DNA of 64,000 bases. Origin: Pseudomonas cerasi (GTDB lineage: Bacteria > Pseudomonadota > Gammaproteobacteria > Pseudomonadales > Pseudomonadaceae). The stretch spans positions 1,733,001 to 1,797,000 of the forward strand of contig NZ_LT222319.1 in NCBI RefSeq assembly GCF_900074915.1. Reading direction: 5' to 3'. Positions 45,055 to 55,527 of the stretch are shown here, piece after piece (positions within the stretch are counted from its first letter, which is position 1; each line of letters begins with the position of its first letter). The position numbers were made by a program, and so were the translations under genes. The notes beneath the pieces are model-generated. The model saw only the letters and a list, made by a program, of their open reading frames with translations, was not told the origin of the DNA and did not search any database.

Positions 45055-46386
45055 TTATTCGGCTTTACCGGAAATACGCTGGCCCCACGCAATCGCGGTG
45101 TCGCGCAGTGCGGGTTCATCCATGCGAGTCAGCCGGCGAGCGTCGAGCAATTGCTTGCCGGCCACCCAGACATGGCTCACGCAATCGCGGCCAGTGGCAT
45201 ATATAAGCTGCGATACCGGGTCGTAGATCGGTTGCTGGGCCAGGCCCGACAGGTCGAACGCGACCATGTCCGCCGCCTTGCCGATCTCCAGCGAGCCGGT
45301 CTCGGCCTGAATACCCAGGGCGCGAGCGCCGTTCAGCGTCGCCATGCGCAGCGCGCGGTGTGCGTCCAGCGCCGTGGCCGAGCCGGCAACAGCCTTGGCC
45401 AGCAAGGCGGCGGTGCGGGTTTCGCCGAGCAGGTCCAGGTCATTGTTGCTGGCGGCACCGTCGGTGCCTACCGCAACGTTCACACCGGCCTGCCACAATC
45501 GTTCGACCGGGCAGAAACCGCTGGCCAGCTTGAGATTGGATTCGGGGCAATGAATGACGTTGGTATTGCTTTCCACCAGCAGGGCCAGATCGTCGTCGTT
45601 GATCTGCGTCATGTGCACGGCCTGGAAGCGCGGCCCGAGCATACCCAGCCGGTTGAGGCGGGCGAGGGGGCGTTCCTGGCGCTGTTCGACAGCCTGCTCG
45701 ACTTCAAATGCGGTCTCGTGGACGTGCATCTGGATCATGGCGTCCAGTTCGTCGGCGATCACCCGGACCTTCTCCAGGTTTTCGTCGCCCACGGTGTAGG
45801 GCGCATGCGGGCCAAAGGCGATCTTGATGCGTGGATGATGAGCGAGGTCGTTGAACAGTTCGATGCCGTTGTGCAGGGCTTCAGCCGTGGTGTGGGCACC
45901 TGGAATCGGAAAATCCAGTACCGGGACGGTGATCTGCGCGCGCATGCCGCTGGCGTGGACACGTTCGGCGGCCACCTTGGGGTAGAAATACATGTCGGAG
46001 AAACAGGTGATACCGCCCTTGAGCTGCTCGGCGATGGCCAGGTCTGTACCGTCACGCACGAAGTCTTCATCGACCCACTTGCCTTCGGCGGGCCAGATGT
46101 GGTCCTGCAGCCAGGTCATCAGTGGCAGGTCGTCGGCCAGCCCGCGAAACAGCGTCATCGCCGCATGGCCGTGGGCGTTGATCAGGCCGGGGCTGAGCAG
46201 CATGCCGGGCAGTTCCTGCATCTGCACGGCGTTTTGCCGCAGCGCTTCGGCGCGTGGACCGATATAGACGATACAGCCATCGCGGATGCCGATGCCGTGG
46301 TCCTTGAGCACGACGCCTGCGGGCTCGACCGGCACCAGCCAGGCGGGCAGGAGCAAAAGGTCGAGCGGTGCTGTAGCGTTCGGCAT
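45055..46386 (-). CDS. mtaD: TRZ/ATZ amidohydrolase, 5'-methylthioadenosine deaminase type
   Basis: A 443-residue metal-dependent amidohydrolase. Metal ligands: HGHAAMTL (HxH), [11 protein letters not shown], and the late His and Asp in [38 protein letters not shown] is typical of the MTA/SAH deaminase group. The P. aeruginosa orthologue in the same position deaminates methylthioadenosine to methylthioinosine. Divergent from mtnA, the next enzyme class for that metabolite family, which supports the assignment. Confidence 0.85.
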   Translation of the reverse strand: MPNATAPLDLLLLPAWLVPVEPAGVVLKDHGIGIRDGCIVYIGPRAEALRQNAVQMQELPGMLLSPGLINAHGHAAMTLFRGLADDLPLMTWLQDHIWPAEGKWVDEDFVRDGTDLAIAEQLKGGITCFSDMYFYPKVAAERVHASGMRAQITVPVLDFPIPGAHTTAEALHNGIELFNDLAHHPRIKIAFGPHAPYTVGDENLEKVRVIADELDAMIQMHVHETAFEVEQAVEQRQERPLARLNRLGMLGPRFQAVHMTQINDDDLALLVESNTNVIHCPESNLKLASGFCPVERLWQAGVNVAVGTDGAASNNDLDLLGETRTAALLAKAVAGSATALDAHRALRMATLNGARALGIQAETGSLEIGKAADMVAFDLSGLAQQPIYDPVSQLIYATGRDCVSHVWVAGKQLLDARRLTRMDEPALRDTAIAWGQRISGKAE

Positions 46387-46453
46387 GAGAAGGTTTCCAT
46401 CGTTTATTACGTTGATGACGAAGTATACCCGAGCGTCTTCGCAGGCGGCTCGC

Positions 46454-46459
46454 TATAAT
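46454..46459 (+). promoter_or_regulatory. Consensus -10 box upstream of mtnA
   Basis: A perfect TATAAT lies 47 bp before the mtnA ATG. At 17-bp spacing the -35 position reads GAGCGT, a poor match, so activity may depend on an activator or an extended element. Confidence 0.5.
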
Positions 46460-46506
46460 CAGCGGCTTTTGATGCTGGGTTTCGGATGTTCAAGATGGAG
46501 TTGGCG

Positions 46507-47583
46507 ATGCGCGATCGACTGTTGGCTGCGGAGAAGGTTAAGGCCATCGATTGGCGGGACGACGCTCTGTACCTGCTGGACCAGCGGGTACTGCCGTTCG
46601 AGGAAGTCTGGCACCGCTATACCACCGCCGAGGGAGTCGCCGAAGCGATTCGCACGATGGTCGTGCGCGGGGCGCCAGCTATCGGCATCAGTGCCGCCTA
46701 TGGTGCGGTGCTGGGCGCACGTGCGCGTATTGCGCAAGGTGGAGACTGGTATCCGGCGCTGGAAGAGGACATGCAGTTGCTGGCCGATTCGCGCCCGACT
46801 GCAGTGAACCTGTTCTGGGCGCTGAACCGGATGCGTGATCGTCTGATGCGCGTGAAGGACGGCGATGACCCGCTGGCGGCCCTCGAGGCCGAAGCCGTGG
46901 CGATTCACCTGAGCGACCGCGAGGCCAATCTGACCATGGCGCAGCTGGGCGCCGACCTGATCCGCAAGCACCAGGGCAATCTGCAGACGGTGCTCACCCA
47001 CTGCAATACCGGGGCGCTGGCCACGGGCGGCTTCGGCACGGCGCTGGGCGTGATTCGTGCGGCGCATCTGGAAGGCATGATCGAACGGGTCTACGCCGAC
47101 GAAACCCGGCCCTGGCTGCAGGGCTCGCGGCTTACCGCATGGGAGCTGGCCAACGAGGGCATCCCGGTGACGCTGAACGCAGACTCCGCCGCCGCGCACC
47201 TGATGCGCACCAAGGGCATCACCTGGGTCATCGTCGGCGCCGACCGCATCACGGCCAACGGCGACGTGGCGAACAAGATCGGTACCTATCAGCTCGCCGT
47301 TGCCGCCATGCATCACGGGGTGCGCTTCATGGTGGTCGCGCCGAGTTCGACCATCGACATGGAAATGGCCAGTGGCGACGACATCATCATTGAAGAGCGC
47401 GACGGCCGCGAATTGCTCGAAGTGGGCGGCCAGCGGGTCGGCGCCGAGGTCGAGGCTTTCAACCCGGTATTCGATGTGACGCCGGCAGACCTGATCGACG
47501 CCATCGTGACCGAAAAGGGCATTGTCGAACGTCCCGATACCGCGCGCATGGCTCAATTGATGAGCCGTAAACACCTTCACTGA
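46507..47583 (+). CDS. mtnA: Methylthioribose-1-phosphate isomerase MtnA
   Basis: A 358-residue isomerase of methionine salvage (methylthioribose 1-phosphate to methylthioribulose 1-phosphate). Motifs: [40 protein letters not shown] with the catalytic Cys, [19 protein letters not shown] and [20 protein letters not shown] with the catalytic Asp. It is an eIF2B-like fold. The ATG at 46507 has GGAG at 46497-46500; earlier in-frame ATGs lack one. Confidence 0.95.
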   Translation: MRDRLLAAEKVKAIDWRDDALYLLDQRVLPFEEVWHRYTTAEGVAEAIRTMVVRGAPAIGISAAYGAVLGARARIAQGGDWYPALEEDMQLLADSRPTAVNLFWALNRMRDRLMRVKDGDDPLAALEAEAVAIHLSDREANLTMAQLGADLIRKHQGNLQTVLTHCNTGALATGGFGTALGVIRAAHLEGMIERVYADETRPWLQGSRLTAWELANEGIPVTLNADSAAAHLMRTKGITWVIVGADRITANGDVANKIGTYQLAVAAMHHGVRFMVVAPSSTIDMEMASGDDIIIEERDGRELLEVGGQRVGAEVEAFNPVFDVTPADLIDAIVTEKGIVERPDTARMAQLMSRKHLH

Positions 47584-47887
47584 GGCCGACAGGCCCGACC
47601 CGTCGCCGCTGTGCAATGCGGCTGGACGGGCCTGTAAGCGTTTCTCAGGCGTGTTATGCGTGTGCGGCTCGCTTTCAGCGCCTGCAAAGGATGTGAGCGC
47701 CTCGGCGATTGTGGTAATATCCGGCGGTTATCGGGGACACTGATTGTGGTCGCCCATGCTGCGTAGATTCATGGCATAACTCGTTGATTTGTCGTAAGTC
47801 GCTGCCCTGCACATGCTGGCAGCGGCGAGCTTCGTATACCCCGAATGGGTTTGCGAGGTTTCACCAGAAAAAGGAATCAGGCTTCTC
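47584..47887. other. mtnA-gyrA intergenic region
   Basis: 304 bp without a gene. A long nested hairpin at 47589-47635 (ACAGGCCCG / CGGGCCTGT) just after mtnA is a likely transcription stop, although its T-run is weak. The gyrA promoter must lie further on; I see no consensus pair. A GCTGCC...GGCAGC inverted repeat lies near 47801-47823. Confidence 0.5.
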
Positions 47888-50674
47888 ATGGGCGAACTGG
47901 CCAAAGAAATCCTCCCGGTCAATATCGAAGACGAGCTGAAGCAGTCCTACCTCGACTACGCAATGAGCGTAATCGTCGGTCGCGCACTGCCCGATGCACG
48001 CGATGGCTTGAAGCCCGTGCACCGGCGCGTGTTGTTCGCAATGAGCGAGCTGGGTAACGACTGGAACAAGCCGTACAAGAAATCCGCCCGTGTGGTTGGT
48101 GACGTGATCGGTAAGTATCACCCGCACGGCGACACGGCGGTGTACGACACCATCGTTCGTATGGCTCAGCCATTCTCGCTGCGCTACCTGCTGGTAGACG
48201 GTCAGGGCAACTTCGGTTCGGTCGACGGCGACAACGCCGCCGCCATGCGATACACCGAAGTGCGTATGACCAAGCTGGCGCACGAGCTGCTGGCCGACCT
48301 GCACAAGGAAACCGTGGACTGGGTGCCGAACTACGACGGCACCGAGATGATCCCGGCGGTCATGCCGACCCGTATTCCCAACCTGCTGGTCAACGGTTCC
48401 AGCGGTATCGCCGTGGGCATGGCGACCAACATTCCGCCGCACAACCTCGGTGAAGTCATCGACGGCTGCCTGGCGCTGATCGACAACCCCGAGTTGACGG
48501 TCGACGAGTTGATGCAATACATCCCCGGCCCGGATTTCCCGACGGCGGCGATCATCAACGGTCGCGCCGGCATCATCGAGGCCTATCGCACAGGCCGCGG
48601 ACGCATTTACATGCGTGCCCGCTCCATCGTCGAAGACATCGACAAGGTTGGCGGTCGCCAGCAGATCGTCATCACCGAGCTGCCTTACCAGCTGAACAAG
48701 GCGCGTCTGATCGAGAAGATCGCCGAGCTGGTCAAGGAAAAGAAACTCGAAGGCATCACCGAACTGCGCGACGAGTCCGACAAGGACGGTATGCGCGTGG
48801 TCATCGAGCTGCGTCGTGGCGAAGTGCCTGAGGTTATCCTCAACAACCTGTATGCCCAGACCCAGCTGCAAAGCGTTTTCGGCATCAACATCGTTGCCCT
48901 GATCGACGGTCGCCCACGCATCCTTAACCTCAAGGACCTGCTGGAAGCCTTTGTTCGTCACCGCCGCGAAGTGGTGACCCGTCGTACCGTGTTCGAACTG
49001 CGCAAGGCGCGCGAACGTGGCCACATCCTTGAAGGTCAGGCGGTTGCGCTGTCCAACATCGACCCGGTCATCGCCCTCATCAAGGCATCACCGACACCTG
49101 CCGAAGCCAAGGAAGCGCTGATCAAGACGCCTTGGGAGTCGAGCGCAGTGGTCGAGATGGTCGAGCGTGCCGGTGCCGATTCGTGCCGCCCCGAGAACCT
49201 CGATCCGCAATACGGCCTGCGCGAGGGCAAGTATTTCCTGTCGCCGGAACAGGCTCAGGCCATTCTGGAGCTGCGTCTGCACCGCCTGACCGGTCTGGAA
49301 CACGAGAAGCTGCTGGGCGAGTACCAGGAAATCCTCAATCAGATCGGCGAGCTGATCCGCATCCTCAACAGCGCGACGCGCCTGATGGAAGTGATCCGCG
49401 AAGAGCTGGAACTGATCCGCTCCGAATACGGCGATGCCCGTCGCACCGAAATTCTCGATGCGCGTCTGGACCTGACGCTGGGTGACCTGATCACCGAAGA
49501 AGAGCGCGTGGTCACCATTTCCCACGGCGGTTATGCCAAGACTCAGCCACTGGCGGTCTATCAGGCTCAGCGTCGTGGCGGCAAGGGCAAGTCGGCCACC
49601 GGCATCAAGGATGAGGACTACATCGCTCACCTGCTGGTCGCCAACAGCCACACCACGCTGCTGATGTTCTCCAGCAAGGGCAAGGTCTACTGGCTCAAGA
49701 CCTACGAGATTCCGGAAGCGTCGCGCGCTGCCCGTGGTCGTCCGCTGGTCAACCTGTTGCCGTTGAGCGACGGCGAATACATCACCACCATGCTGCCGGT
49801 CGATCTCGAAGCCATGCGCAAGCGTGCCGATGAAGAAGGCGAGGCCCTGGAAGGCGAGCTGGACGACGCGGAAAACAGCAGCGAGACCGAAGAGGAGCGC
49901 AAGGCCCGTATCAAGGCTGCCGACAAGAAGAAGGCTCCGTTCATCTTCATGTCCACCGCCAACGGTACTGTCAAGAAGACCCCACTGGTTGCATTCAGCC
50001 GTCAGCGCAGCTCGGGCCTCATCGCCCTTGAGCTGGACGAGGGCGACATCCTGATCTCTGCGGCCATTACCGATGGCGAGCAGGAAATCATGCTGTTCTC
50101 CGACGGTGGCAAGGTGACCCGCTTCAAGGAATCCGACGTGCGCGCCATGGGCCGTACCGCTCGCGGTGTTCGTGGCATGCGTCTGCCAGAAGGGCAAAAG
50201 CTGATTTCGATGCTGATCCCGGAAGAGGGCAGCCAGATTCTGACCGCTTCCGAGCGCGGCTACGGCAAGCGTACGGCCATCTCCGAGTTCCCCGAGTACA
50301 AGCGCGGTGGTCAGGGTGTCATCGCCATGGTCAGCAACGAGCGTAACGGCCGTCTGGTCGGTGCGGTTCAGGTGCTCGACGGTGAAGAAATCATGCTGAT
50401 TTCCGACCAGGGCACGCTGGTTCGTACCCGCGTCGGCGAAGTCTCCAGTCTGGGTCGTAACACCCAGGGCGTTACCCTGATCAAGCTGGCCAGCGACGAG
50501 AAGCTGGTCGGTCTGGAGCGTGTTCAGGAGCCGTCGGAAGTCGAAGGCGAAGAGCTTGAAGGCGAAGAAGTTATCGATGGCGTGATCGTCGATGCCGCTG
50601 AAGCTGAAGTGGACGATGCTGGTGAAGACCTGCAGTCAGATGCTGCGTCAGACGAAGACGAACCACAGAACTAA
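47888..50674 (+). CDS. gyrA: DNA gyrase subunit A
   Basis: A 928-residue gyrase A. N-terminus [20 protein letters not shown]; the quinolone region reads [20 protein letters not shown], with Thr at position 83 and Asp at 87, which is the wild-type form in Pseudomonas. The catalytic Tyr is in [14 protein letters not shown]-terminal DNA-wrapping domain has the GyrA box QRRGGKGK, and an acidic insertion ([20 protein letters not shown]) of the Pseudomonas type. The tail is strongly acidic. ATG 47888 is chosen after AAAAAGGAA; the open frame 25 codons upstream is not conserved-looking. Confidence 0.97.
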   Translation: MGELAKEILPVNIEDELKQSYLDYAMSVIVGRALPDARDGLKPVHRRVLFAMSELGNDWNKPYKKSARVVGDVIGKYHPHGDTAVYDTIVRMAQPFSLRYLLVDGQGNFGSVDGDNAAAMRYTEVRMTKLAHELLADLHKETVDWVPNYDGTEMIPAVMPTRIPNLLVNGSSGIAVGMATNIPPHNLGEVIDGCLALIDNPELTVDELMQYIPGPDFPTAAIINGRAGIIEAYRTGRGRIYMRARSIVEDIDKVGGRQQIVITELPYQLNKARLIEKIAELVKEKKLEGITELRDESDKDGMRVVIELRRGEVPEVILNNLYAQTQLQSVFGINIVALIDGRPRILNLKDLLEAFVRHRREVVTRRTVFELRKARERGHILEGQAVALSNIDPVIALIKASPTPAEAKEALIKTPWESSAVVEMVERAGADSCRPENLDPQYGLREGKYFLSPEQAQAILELRLHRLTGLEHEKLLGEYQEILNQIGELIRILNSATRLMEVIREELELIRSEYGDARRTEILDARLDLTLGDLITEEERVVTISHGGYAKTQPLAVYQAQRRGGKGKSATGIKDEDYIAHLLVANSHTTLLMFSSKGKVYWLKTYEIPEASRAARGRPLVNLLPLSDGEYITTMLPVDLEAMRKRADEEGEALEGELDDAENSSETEEERKARIKAADKKKAPFIFMSTANGTVKKTPLVAFSRQRSSGLIALELDEGDILISAAITDGEQEIMLFSDGGKVTRFKESDVRAMGRTARGVRGMRLPEGQKLISMLIPEEGSQILTASERGYGKRTAISEFPEYKRGGQGVIAMVSNERNGRLVGAVQVLDGEEIMLISDQGTLVRTRVGEVSSLGRNTQGVTLIKLASDEKLVGLERVQEPSEVEGEELEGEEVIDGVIVDAAEAEVDDAGEDLQSDAASDEDEPQN

Positions 50675-50878
50675 GCGGTAACGTAAATCAGGTAAGGGCT
50701 GGCTCGTCTGTGCATGCATCTGCATTCCAGGCAAGTCCAGCCCTTGCGGTATTCGGCCAGCCCTGCGGCCGGAGCAAGATTCCCGCAAGGAGCTGCCAGT
50801 CGCTGCGGCGTCTGTCTGCTCGTGGCAAGCAACCAGAAACAAGCGCGTACAGACCCAACGTATTTGACGAGAGTGGAT

Positions 50879-51964
50879 ATGAGCAAGCGAGCCTTTAACT
50901 TCTGCGCAGGTCCTGCTGCGCTTCCTGAAGCTGTTCTGCTGCGTGCCCAGGCGGAACTCCTCGACTGGCACGGCAAAGGCCTTTCCGTCATGGAAATGAG
51001 CCACCGCAGTGATGAGTTCGTCTCCATTGCCACCAAGGCCGAGCAGGATCTGCGTGACCTGCTGTCCATTCCTTCGAATTACAAGGTGTTGTTCCTGCAA
51101 GGCGGTGCCAGCCAGCAGTTCGCCCAGATTGCGCTGAACCTGCTGCCTGAAAACGGCAAGGCCGATTACATCGACACCGGCATCTGGTCGCAGAAGGCTA
51201 TCGACGAGGCGTCACGCTACGGCGCAATCAACGTCGCGGCCAGCGCCAAGGCCTACGATTACTTTGCCATTCCCGGCCAGAACGAGTGGAAGCTGTCCAA
51301 GGACGCGGCTTACGTCCACTACGCGCCGAACGAAACCATTGGCGGTCTGGAATTCAACTGGATTCCGGACACCGGCGACGTTCCGCTGGTTGCCGACATG
51401 TCTTCGGACATCCTCTCGCGTCCAGTGGATATCTCGCGTTTCGGCATGATCTACGCTGGCGCCCAGAAGAACATCGGCCCCAGCGGCATCGTGGTGGTGA
51501 TCATTCGCGAAGACCTGCTGGGCCGCGCGCGCTCGCTGTGCCCGACCATGCTCGACTACAAGGTCGCTGCCGACAATGGCTCGATGTACAACACGCCGCC
51601 GACCCTGGCCTGGTACCTGTCCGGGCTGGTCTTCGAATGGCTGAAAGAGCAGGGCGGTGTCGAAGCGATCGGCAAGCGCAACGAAATCAAACAGCGCGCT
51701 CTCTATGACTTCATCGACGCCAGCGAGCTGTACAGCAACCCGATCAACAAGCCTGATCGTTCGTGGATGAACGTACCGTTCCGTCTGGCTGACGATCGTC
51801 TCGACAAGCCGTTCCTGGCCGGTGCCGATGCAAACGGCCTGCTCAACCTCAAGGGCCATCGCTCGGTAGGCGGCATGCGTGCATCCATCTACAACGCGAT
51901 CGATATCAACGCCATCAACGCGCTGGTGGCCTACATGAAAGACTTCGAGAAGGAGCACGGCTGA
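50879..51964 (+). CDS. serC: Phosphoserine aminotransferase SerC
   Basis: A 361-residue PLP enzyme of serine (and pyridoxine) synthesis. MSKRAFNFCAGPAALPEAVL, MEMSHRSDEFVSIATKAEQD, VLFLQGGASQQFAQIALNLL, and the PLP Lys in YAGAQKNIGPSGIVVV; C-terminal GHRSVGGMRASIYNAI. ATG 50879 is the family start although the frame opens upstream. Its TGA overlaps the pheA ATG by one base (TGATG), so serC, pheA and the tyrA fusion are likely co-translated. Confidence 0.96.
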   Translation: MSKRAFNFCAGPAALPEAVLLRAQAELLDWHGKGLSVMEMSHRSDEFVSIATKAEQDLRDLLSIPSNYKVLFLQGGASQQFAQIALNLLPENGKADYIDTGIWSQKAIDEASRYGAINVAASAKAYDYFAIPGQNEWKLSKDAAYVHYAPNETIGGLEFNWIPDTGDVPLVADMSSDILSRPVDISRFGMIYAGAQKNIGPSGIVVVIIREDLLGRARSLCPTMLDYKVAADNGSMYNTPPTLAWYLSGLVFEWLKEQGGVEAIGKRNEIKQRALYDFIDASELYSNPINKPDRSWMNVPFRLADDRLDKPFLAGADANGLLNLKGHRSVGGMRASIYNAIDINAINALVAYMKDFEKEHG

Positions 51965-53058
51965 TGTCCGAGCAAGAACTCAAGGCGCTTCGCGTCCGTA
52001 TCGACAGCCTCGATGAAAAGGTTCTGGAACTGATCAGCGAGCGTGCCCGCTGTGCCCAGGAAGTGGCCAGGGTCAAGATGTCCTCGCTGGCGGAAGGCGA
52101 AGTGCCTGTGTTCTACCGTCCGGAGCGCGAAGCTGCGGTGCTCAGGCGAGTCATGGACCGCAATCGTGGTCCGTTGAGCAACGAAGAGATGGCGCGTCTG
52201 TTCCGCGAAATCATGTCTTCCTGCCTCGCATTGGAGCAGCCGCTCAAGGTCTCCTATCTCGGGCCTGAGGGGACGTTCACCCAGGCCGCGGCGATGAAGC
52301 ATTTCGGTCACGCCGTCATCAGTCTGCCGATGGCTGCAATTGACGAAGTGTTCCGCGAAGTGGTCGCTGGTGCCGTGAATTTCGGTGTGGTTCCGGTGGA
52401 AAACTCCACCGAAGGCGCGGTCAATCACACCCTCGACAGCTTTCTCGAACACGACATGGTGATCTGCGGCGAAGTCGAACTGCGCATTCACCACCATCTG
52501 CTGGTGGGCGAAAGCACCAAGACGGAAAGCATCACGCGCATTTATTCCCATGCCCAGTCACTGGCCCAGTGCCGTAAATGGCTGGATGCCCATTACCCGA
52601 ATGTCGAGCGCGTCGCCGTTGCCAGCAACGCCGAAGCCGCCAAGCGGGTCAAGGGCGAGTGGAACTCGGCGGCCATCGCTGGCGATATGGCGGCAGGTCT
52701 GTATGGCCTGACCCGTCTGGCGGAAAAGATCGAAGATCGTCCGGACAACTCCACACGCTTTCTCATTATCGGCAATCAGGAAGTCCCGCCGACCGGCGAT
52801 GACAAGACCTCGATCATTGTGTCGATGAGCAACAAGCCGGGCGCGCTGCACGAGTTGCTGGTGCCGTTCCACGAGAATGGCCTGGACCTGACGCGTATCG
52901 AGACCCGTCCTTCGCGCAGTGGCAAGTGGACCTACGTGTTCTTCATCGACTTCGTCGGCCATCACAAGGATCCGCTGGTCAAGGCCGTGCTGGAGCAAAT
53001 CAGCAGCGAAGCCGTGGCCTTGAAGGTGTTGGGTTCCTACCCGAAGGCGGTTCTCTGA
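51964..53058 (+). CDS. pheA: Bifunctional chorismate mutase/prephenate dehydratase PheA
   Basis: A 364-residue P-protein that makes phenylpyruvate from chorismate. Chorismate mutase domain about residues 1-90 (ALRVRIDSLDEKVLELISER), prephenate dehydratase about 95-275 (SYLGPEGTFTQAAAMKHFGH, GVVPVENSTEGAVNHTLDSF, TRFLIIGNQE), and a C-terminal ACT domain for Phe feedback (MSNKPGALHELLVPFHENGL, TRIETRPSRSGKWTYVFFID). No transcription attenuator is visible. Followed by the tyrA fusion after only 57 bp. Confidence 0.97.
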   Translation: MSEQELKALRVRIDSLDEKVLELISERARCAQEVARVKMSSLAEGEVPVFYRPEREAAVLRRVMDRNRGPLSNEEMARLFREIMSSCLALEQPLKVSYLGPEGTFTQAAAMKHFGHAVISLPMAAIDEVFREVVAGAVNFGVVPVENSTEGAVNHTLDSFLEHDMVICGEVELRIHHHLLVGESTKTESITRIYSHAQSLAQCRKWLDAHYPNVERVAVASNAEAAKRVKGEWNSAAIAGDMAAGLYGLTRLAEKIEDRPDNSTRFLIIGNQEVPPTGDDKTSIIVSMSNKPGALHELLVPFHENGLDLTRIETRPSRSGKWTYVFFIDFVGHHKDPLVKAVLEQISSEAVALKVLGSYPKAVL

Positions 53059-53115
53059 AGGTGCGGTCCATGATTCGTTTGTTTTTTACCTTGGCAGGCT
53101 GTCAGGTGTATTCGC

Positions 53116-54720
53116 GTGGTTGATGTGATTGCAGAACAGTCGGTACGGCCGGTGATCGGTCGTCTGGTGGTTGTCGGGCTCGGGCTGATCGGCGGTTCCT
53201 TTGCCAAGGGTGTGCGCGAAAGCGGCCTGTGCCGCGAGGTAGTCGGCGTCGACCTTGACCCGCAGTCGCGACACCTGGCGGTCGAGCTGGGGGTTGTGGA
53301 CCGTTGCGAGGCAGACCTTGCCACCGCTTGCCGTGGCGCTGATGTGATTCAGCTGGCGGTGCCGATACTGGCAATGGAAAAGCTGCTTGCCCTGCTGGCA
53401 CCGATCGATCTGGGTCATGCCATTCTGACCGATGTCGGCAGCGCCAAAGGCAATGTGGTGAGGGCTGCGCGTCAGGCGTTCGGGCACATGCCGTCGCGCT
53501 TCGTGCCCGGCCATCCGATTGCCGGTTCCGAGCAGAGCGGCGTCGAGGCCTCCAATGCGGCGCTGTTTCGTCGCCATAAGGTCATTCTCACGCCGCTGGC
53601 TGAAACCGATCCTCACGCGGTGGCGATTGTCGACCAGTTGTGGTCAGCCCTGGGGGCCGATGTCGAGCACATGCAGGTAGAGCGTCACGACGAGGTGCTG
53701 GCTGCCACCAGCCATCTGCCGCACCTGCTGGCATTCGGTCTGGTCGATTCGCTGGCCAAGCGCAATGAAAACCTGGACATATTCAGGTATGCAGCAGGCG
53801 GGTTTCGTGACTTCACGCGCATCGCAGGCAGCGATCCGACCATGTGGCATGACATTTTCATGGCCAATCGTGATGCCGTACTGCGCACTCTGGACAGCTT
53901 TCGCACCGATCTCGACGCCTTGCGCGACGCTGTGGATGCTGGCGACGGCGCGCAGTTGATGGACGTATTTACCCGCGCGCGCGCAGCGAGGGAGCACTTC
54001 GGCAGAATCCTCGCCAGCCGTGCCCGTGTCGACACCGCACCCGGCGAGCCTCGTGCCATTCACGGCGGGTCTGCGGAGGGTGTCAGTCATCGCATCAAGG
54101 GGCCGGTGGATGTGACGTCTGCGGTGCTGTTCATGGTCGCGACGTCGATCAGTGAAGGCTGCGACCTGTTGCTGGAGGACGTTCCCGTCAGTTCATCGTG
54201 CGAGGGTGCGATCGATATTTTGCGCCTGATGGGCGGCGATATCGTGCTGCAGAACGTCCGCAAGCTGGCGGGTGAAACGGTCGCCGACCTGCACGTTCGC
54301 TCGACCCGGCTCAAAGGCGCTGACATCCCCGAAGCGCTGGTGCCGCTGGCACTGAATGCATTTCCGGTGCTTCTGGTTGCCGCAGCCTGTGCAGAAGGGC
54401 GTACCATTCTGCGCGGCGCGCAGGCCCTGCAAGCCGATGAGTCGGAGTGCGTCAGGCTGATGGCTGACGGTTTGCTGGCTCTCGGCATCGAGGCCGAGCC
54501 CGTACTGGATGGCATCATTATCGAAGGCGGTGTGCCGGGTGGCGGCGAGGTTGATGCTCGCGGTGATCAGCGTATCGTCATGGCGTTTCGCGTTGCATCG
54601 TTGAGGGCTTCGGCGCCCATCCGTATTCAGGCGTGCGCGGATGCCGCCGCATTGTTTCCCCATTTTCTGGCGCTGTGCGCTCAAGTTGGCATGCGTGTAG
54701 CGCAAGAGGACAAAAAGTGA
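53116..54720 (+). CDS. Prephenate dehydrogenase fused to a truncated, degenerate EPSP synthase
   Basis: A 534-residue protein. Residues 1-300 are a full TyrA-type dehydrogenase: [20 protein letters not shown] (NAD motif), [33 protein letters not shown], catalytic-region His in [20 protein letters not shown]. Residues 327-534 match only the C-terminal part of EPSP synthase ([45 protein letters not shown]); the N-terminal lobe is missing. The catalytic Asp of the IDEFP motif is Asn414; of KESDR only ESxx remains (D441-E442-S443-E444-C445); HR is Q485-R486. So no EPSP synthase activity is expected. Pseudomonas orthologues have a full fusion of about 740 residues. Confidence 0.9.
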   Translation: MVDVIAEQSVRPVIGRLVVVGLGLIGGSFAKGVRESGLCREVVGVDLDPQSRHLAVELGVVDRCEADLATACRGADVIQLAVPILAMEKLLALLAPIDLGHAILTDVGSAKGNVVRAARQAFGHMPSRFVPGHPIAGSEQSGVEASNAALFRRHKVILTPLAETDPHAVAIVDQLWSALGADVEHMQVERHDEVLAATSHLPHLLAFGLVDSLAKRNENLDIFRYAAGGFRDFTRIAGSDPTMWHDIFMANRDAVLRTLDSFRTDLDALRDAVDAGDGAQLMDVFTRARAAREHFGRILASRARVDTAPGEPRAIHGGSAEGVSHRIKGPVDVTSAVLFMVATSISEGCDLLLEDVPVSSSCEGAIDILRLMGGDIVLQNVRKLAGETVADLHVRSTRLKGADIPEALVPLALNAFPVLLVAAACAEGRTILRGAQALQADESECVRLMADGLLALGIEAEPVLDGIIIEGGVPGGGEVDARGDQRIVMAFRVASLRASAPIRIQACADAAALFPHFLALCAQVGMRVAQEDKK

Positions 54721-55406
54721 AAATCAAAGCTCCTGTTATTACCATCGACGGACCCAGCGGTTCCGGAAAGGGCACGGTCGCCGGATTGCTGGCCAGGAAA
54801 CTCGGTTGGTGCCTGCTCGACTCCGGTGCGCTGTATCGCCTGCTGGCTTTCGCGGCGCGCAATCACGGTGTCGACCTGACCAATGAAGAAGCGCTCAAGC
54901 TCCTGGCCGCTCATCTGGATGTTCAGTTCGAGGCGACTGCGGCAGGGCAGGGGCAGCGCATCATTCTTGAAGGCGAGGACGTCACTCACGCCATTCGCAA
55001 CGAGCAGGTCGGCAGCGGCGCATCGCAGGTGGCCTCGCTGCCGGCGGTGCGCGATGCGTTGCTGTTGCGCCAGCGCGCGTTTCAGGAAGAGCCGGGTCTG
55101 GTCGCGGACGGTCGCGACATGGGCACCGTGGTCTTCCCGGATGCACCGCTGAAGATATTCCTTACCGCCAGTGCCGAGGAGCGTGCGCGTCGACGTTACT
55201 TGCAGTTGAAGGCCAAGGGCGATGATGTTAGTCTGTCGAGTCTGCTAGATGAGATATGTGCACGCGACGAGCGTGACACCCAGCGAGCGGTAGCCCCGCT
55301 GAAGCCGGCGCATGACGCCATACAGCTGGATTCCACTGAATTGTCCATCGAACAGGTGCTGGAACGCATTCTGAGTGAAATCGCGCTTCGCGGTATTGCC
55401 GGATGA
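54717..55406 (+). CDS. cmk: Cytidylate kinase Cmk
   Basis: A 229-residue (d)CMP kinase. P-loop [56 protein letters not shown] with the CMP-binding Asp/Arg, and the lid region [17 protein letters not shown]. Starts at a GTG overlapping the preceding stop (GTGA), with AGAGGA at good spacing, so it is translationally coupled to the tyrA fusion. cmk-rpsA is the classical order. Confidence 0.95.
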   Translation: MKIKAPVITIDGPSGSGKGTVAGLLARKLGWCLLDSGALYRLLAFAARNHGVDLTNEEALKLLAAHLDVQFEATAAGQGQRIILEGEDVTHAIRNEQVGSGASQVASLPAVRDALLLRQRAFQEEPGLVADGRDMGTVVFPDAPLKIFLTASAEERARRRYLQLKAKGDDVSLSSLLDEICARDERDTQRAVAPLKPAHDAIQLDSTELSIEQVLERILSEIALRGIAG

Positions 55407-55527
55407 CGAAGAAGCGTATGGGAGACCAGTCATAGTCCCGCAGGCTTTCTTTTACTTGAACGAAACCCACGTTGTCTGGAGCGTGGCAGATGGGCGTATC
55501 CTTCGCCCTTGATCAACAGGAATTAAA

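Noticed and set aside
47888..50674. Thr at GyrA position 83 as a quinolone-resistance change
   Set aside because: Thr83 is the normal residue in Pseudomonas; Asp87 is also wild type.
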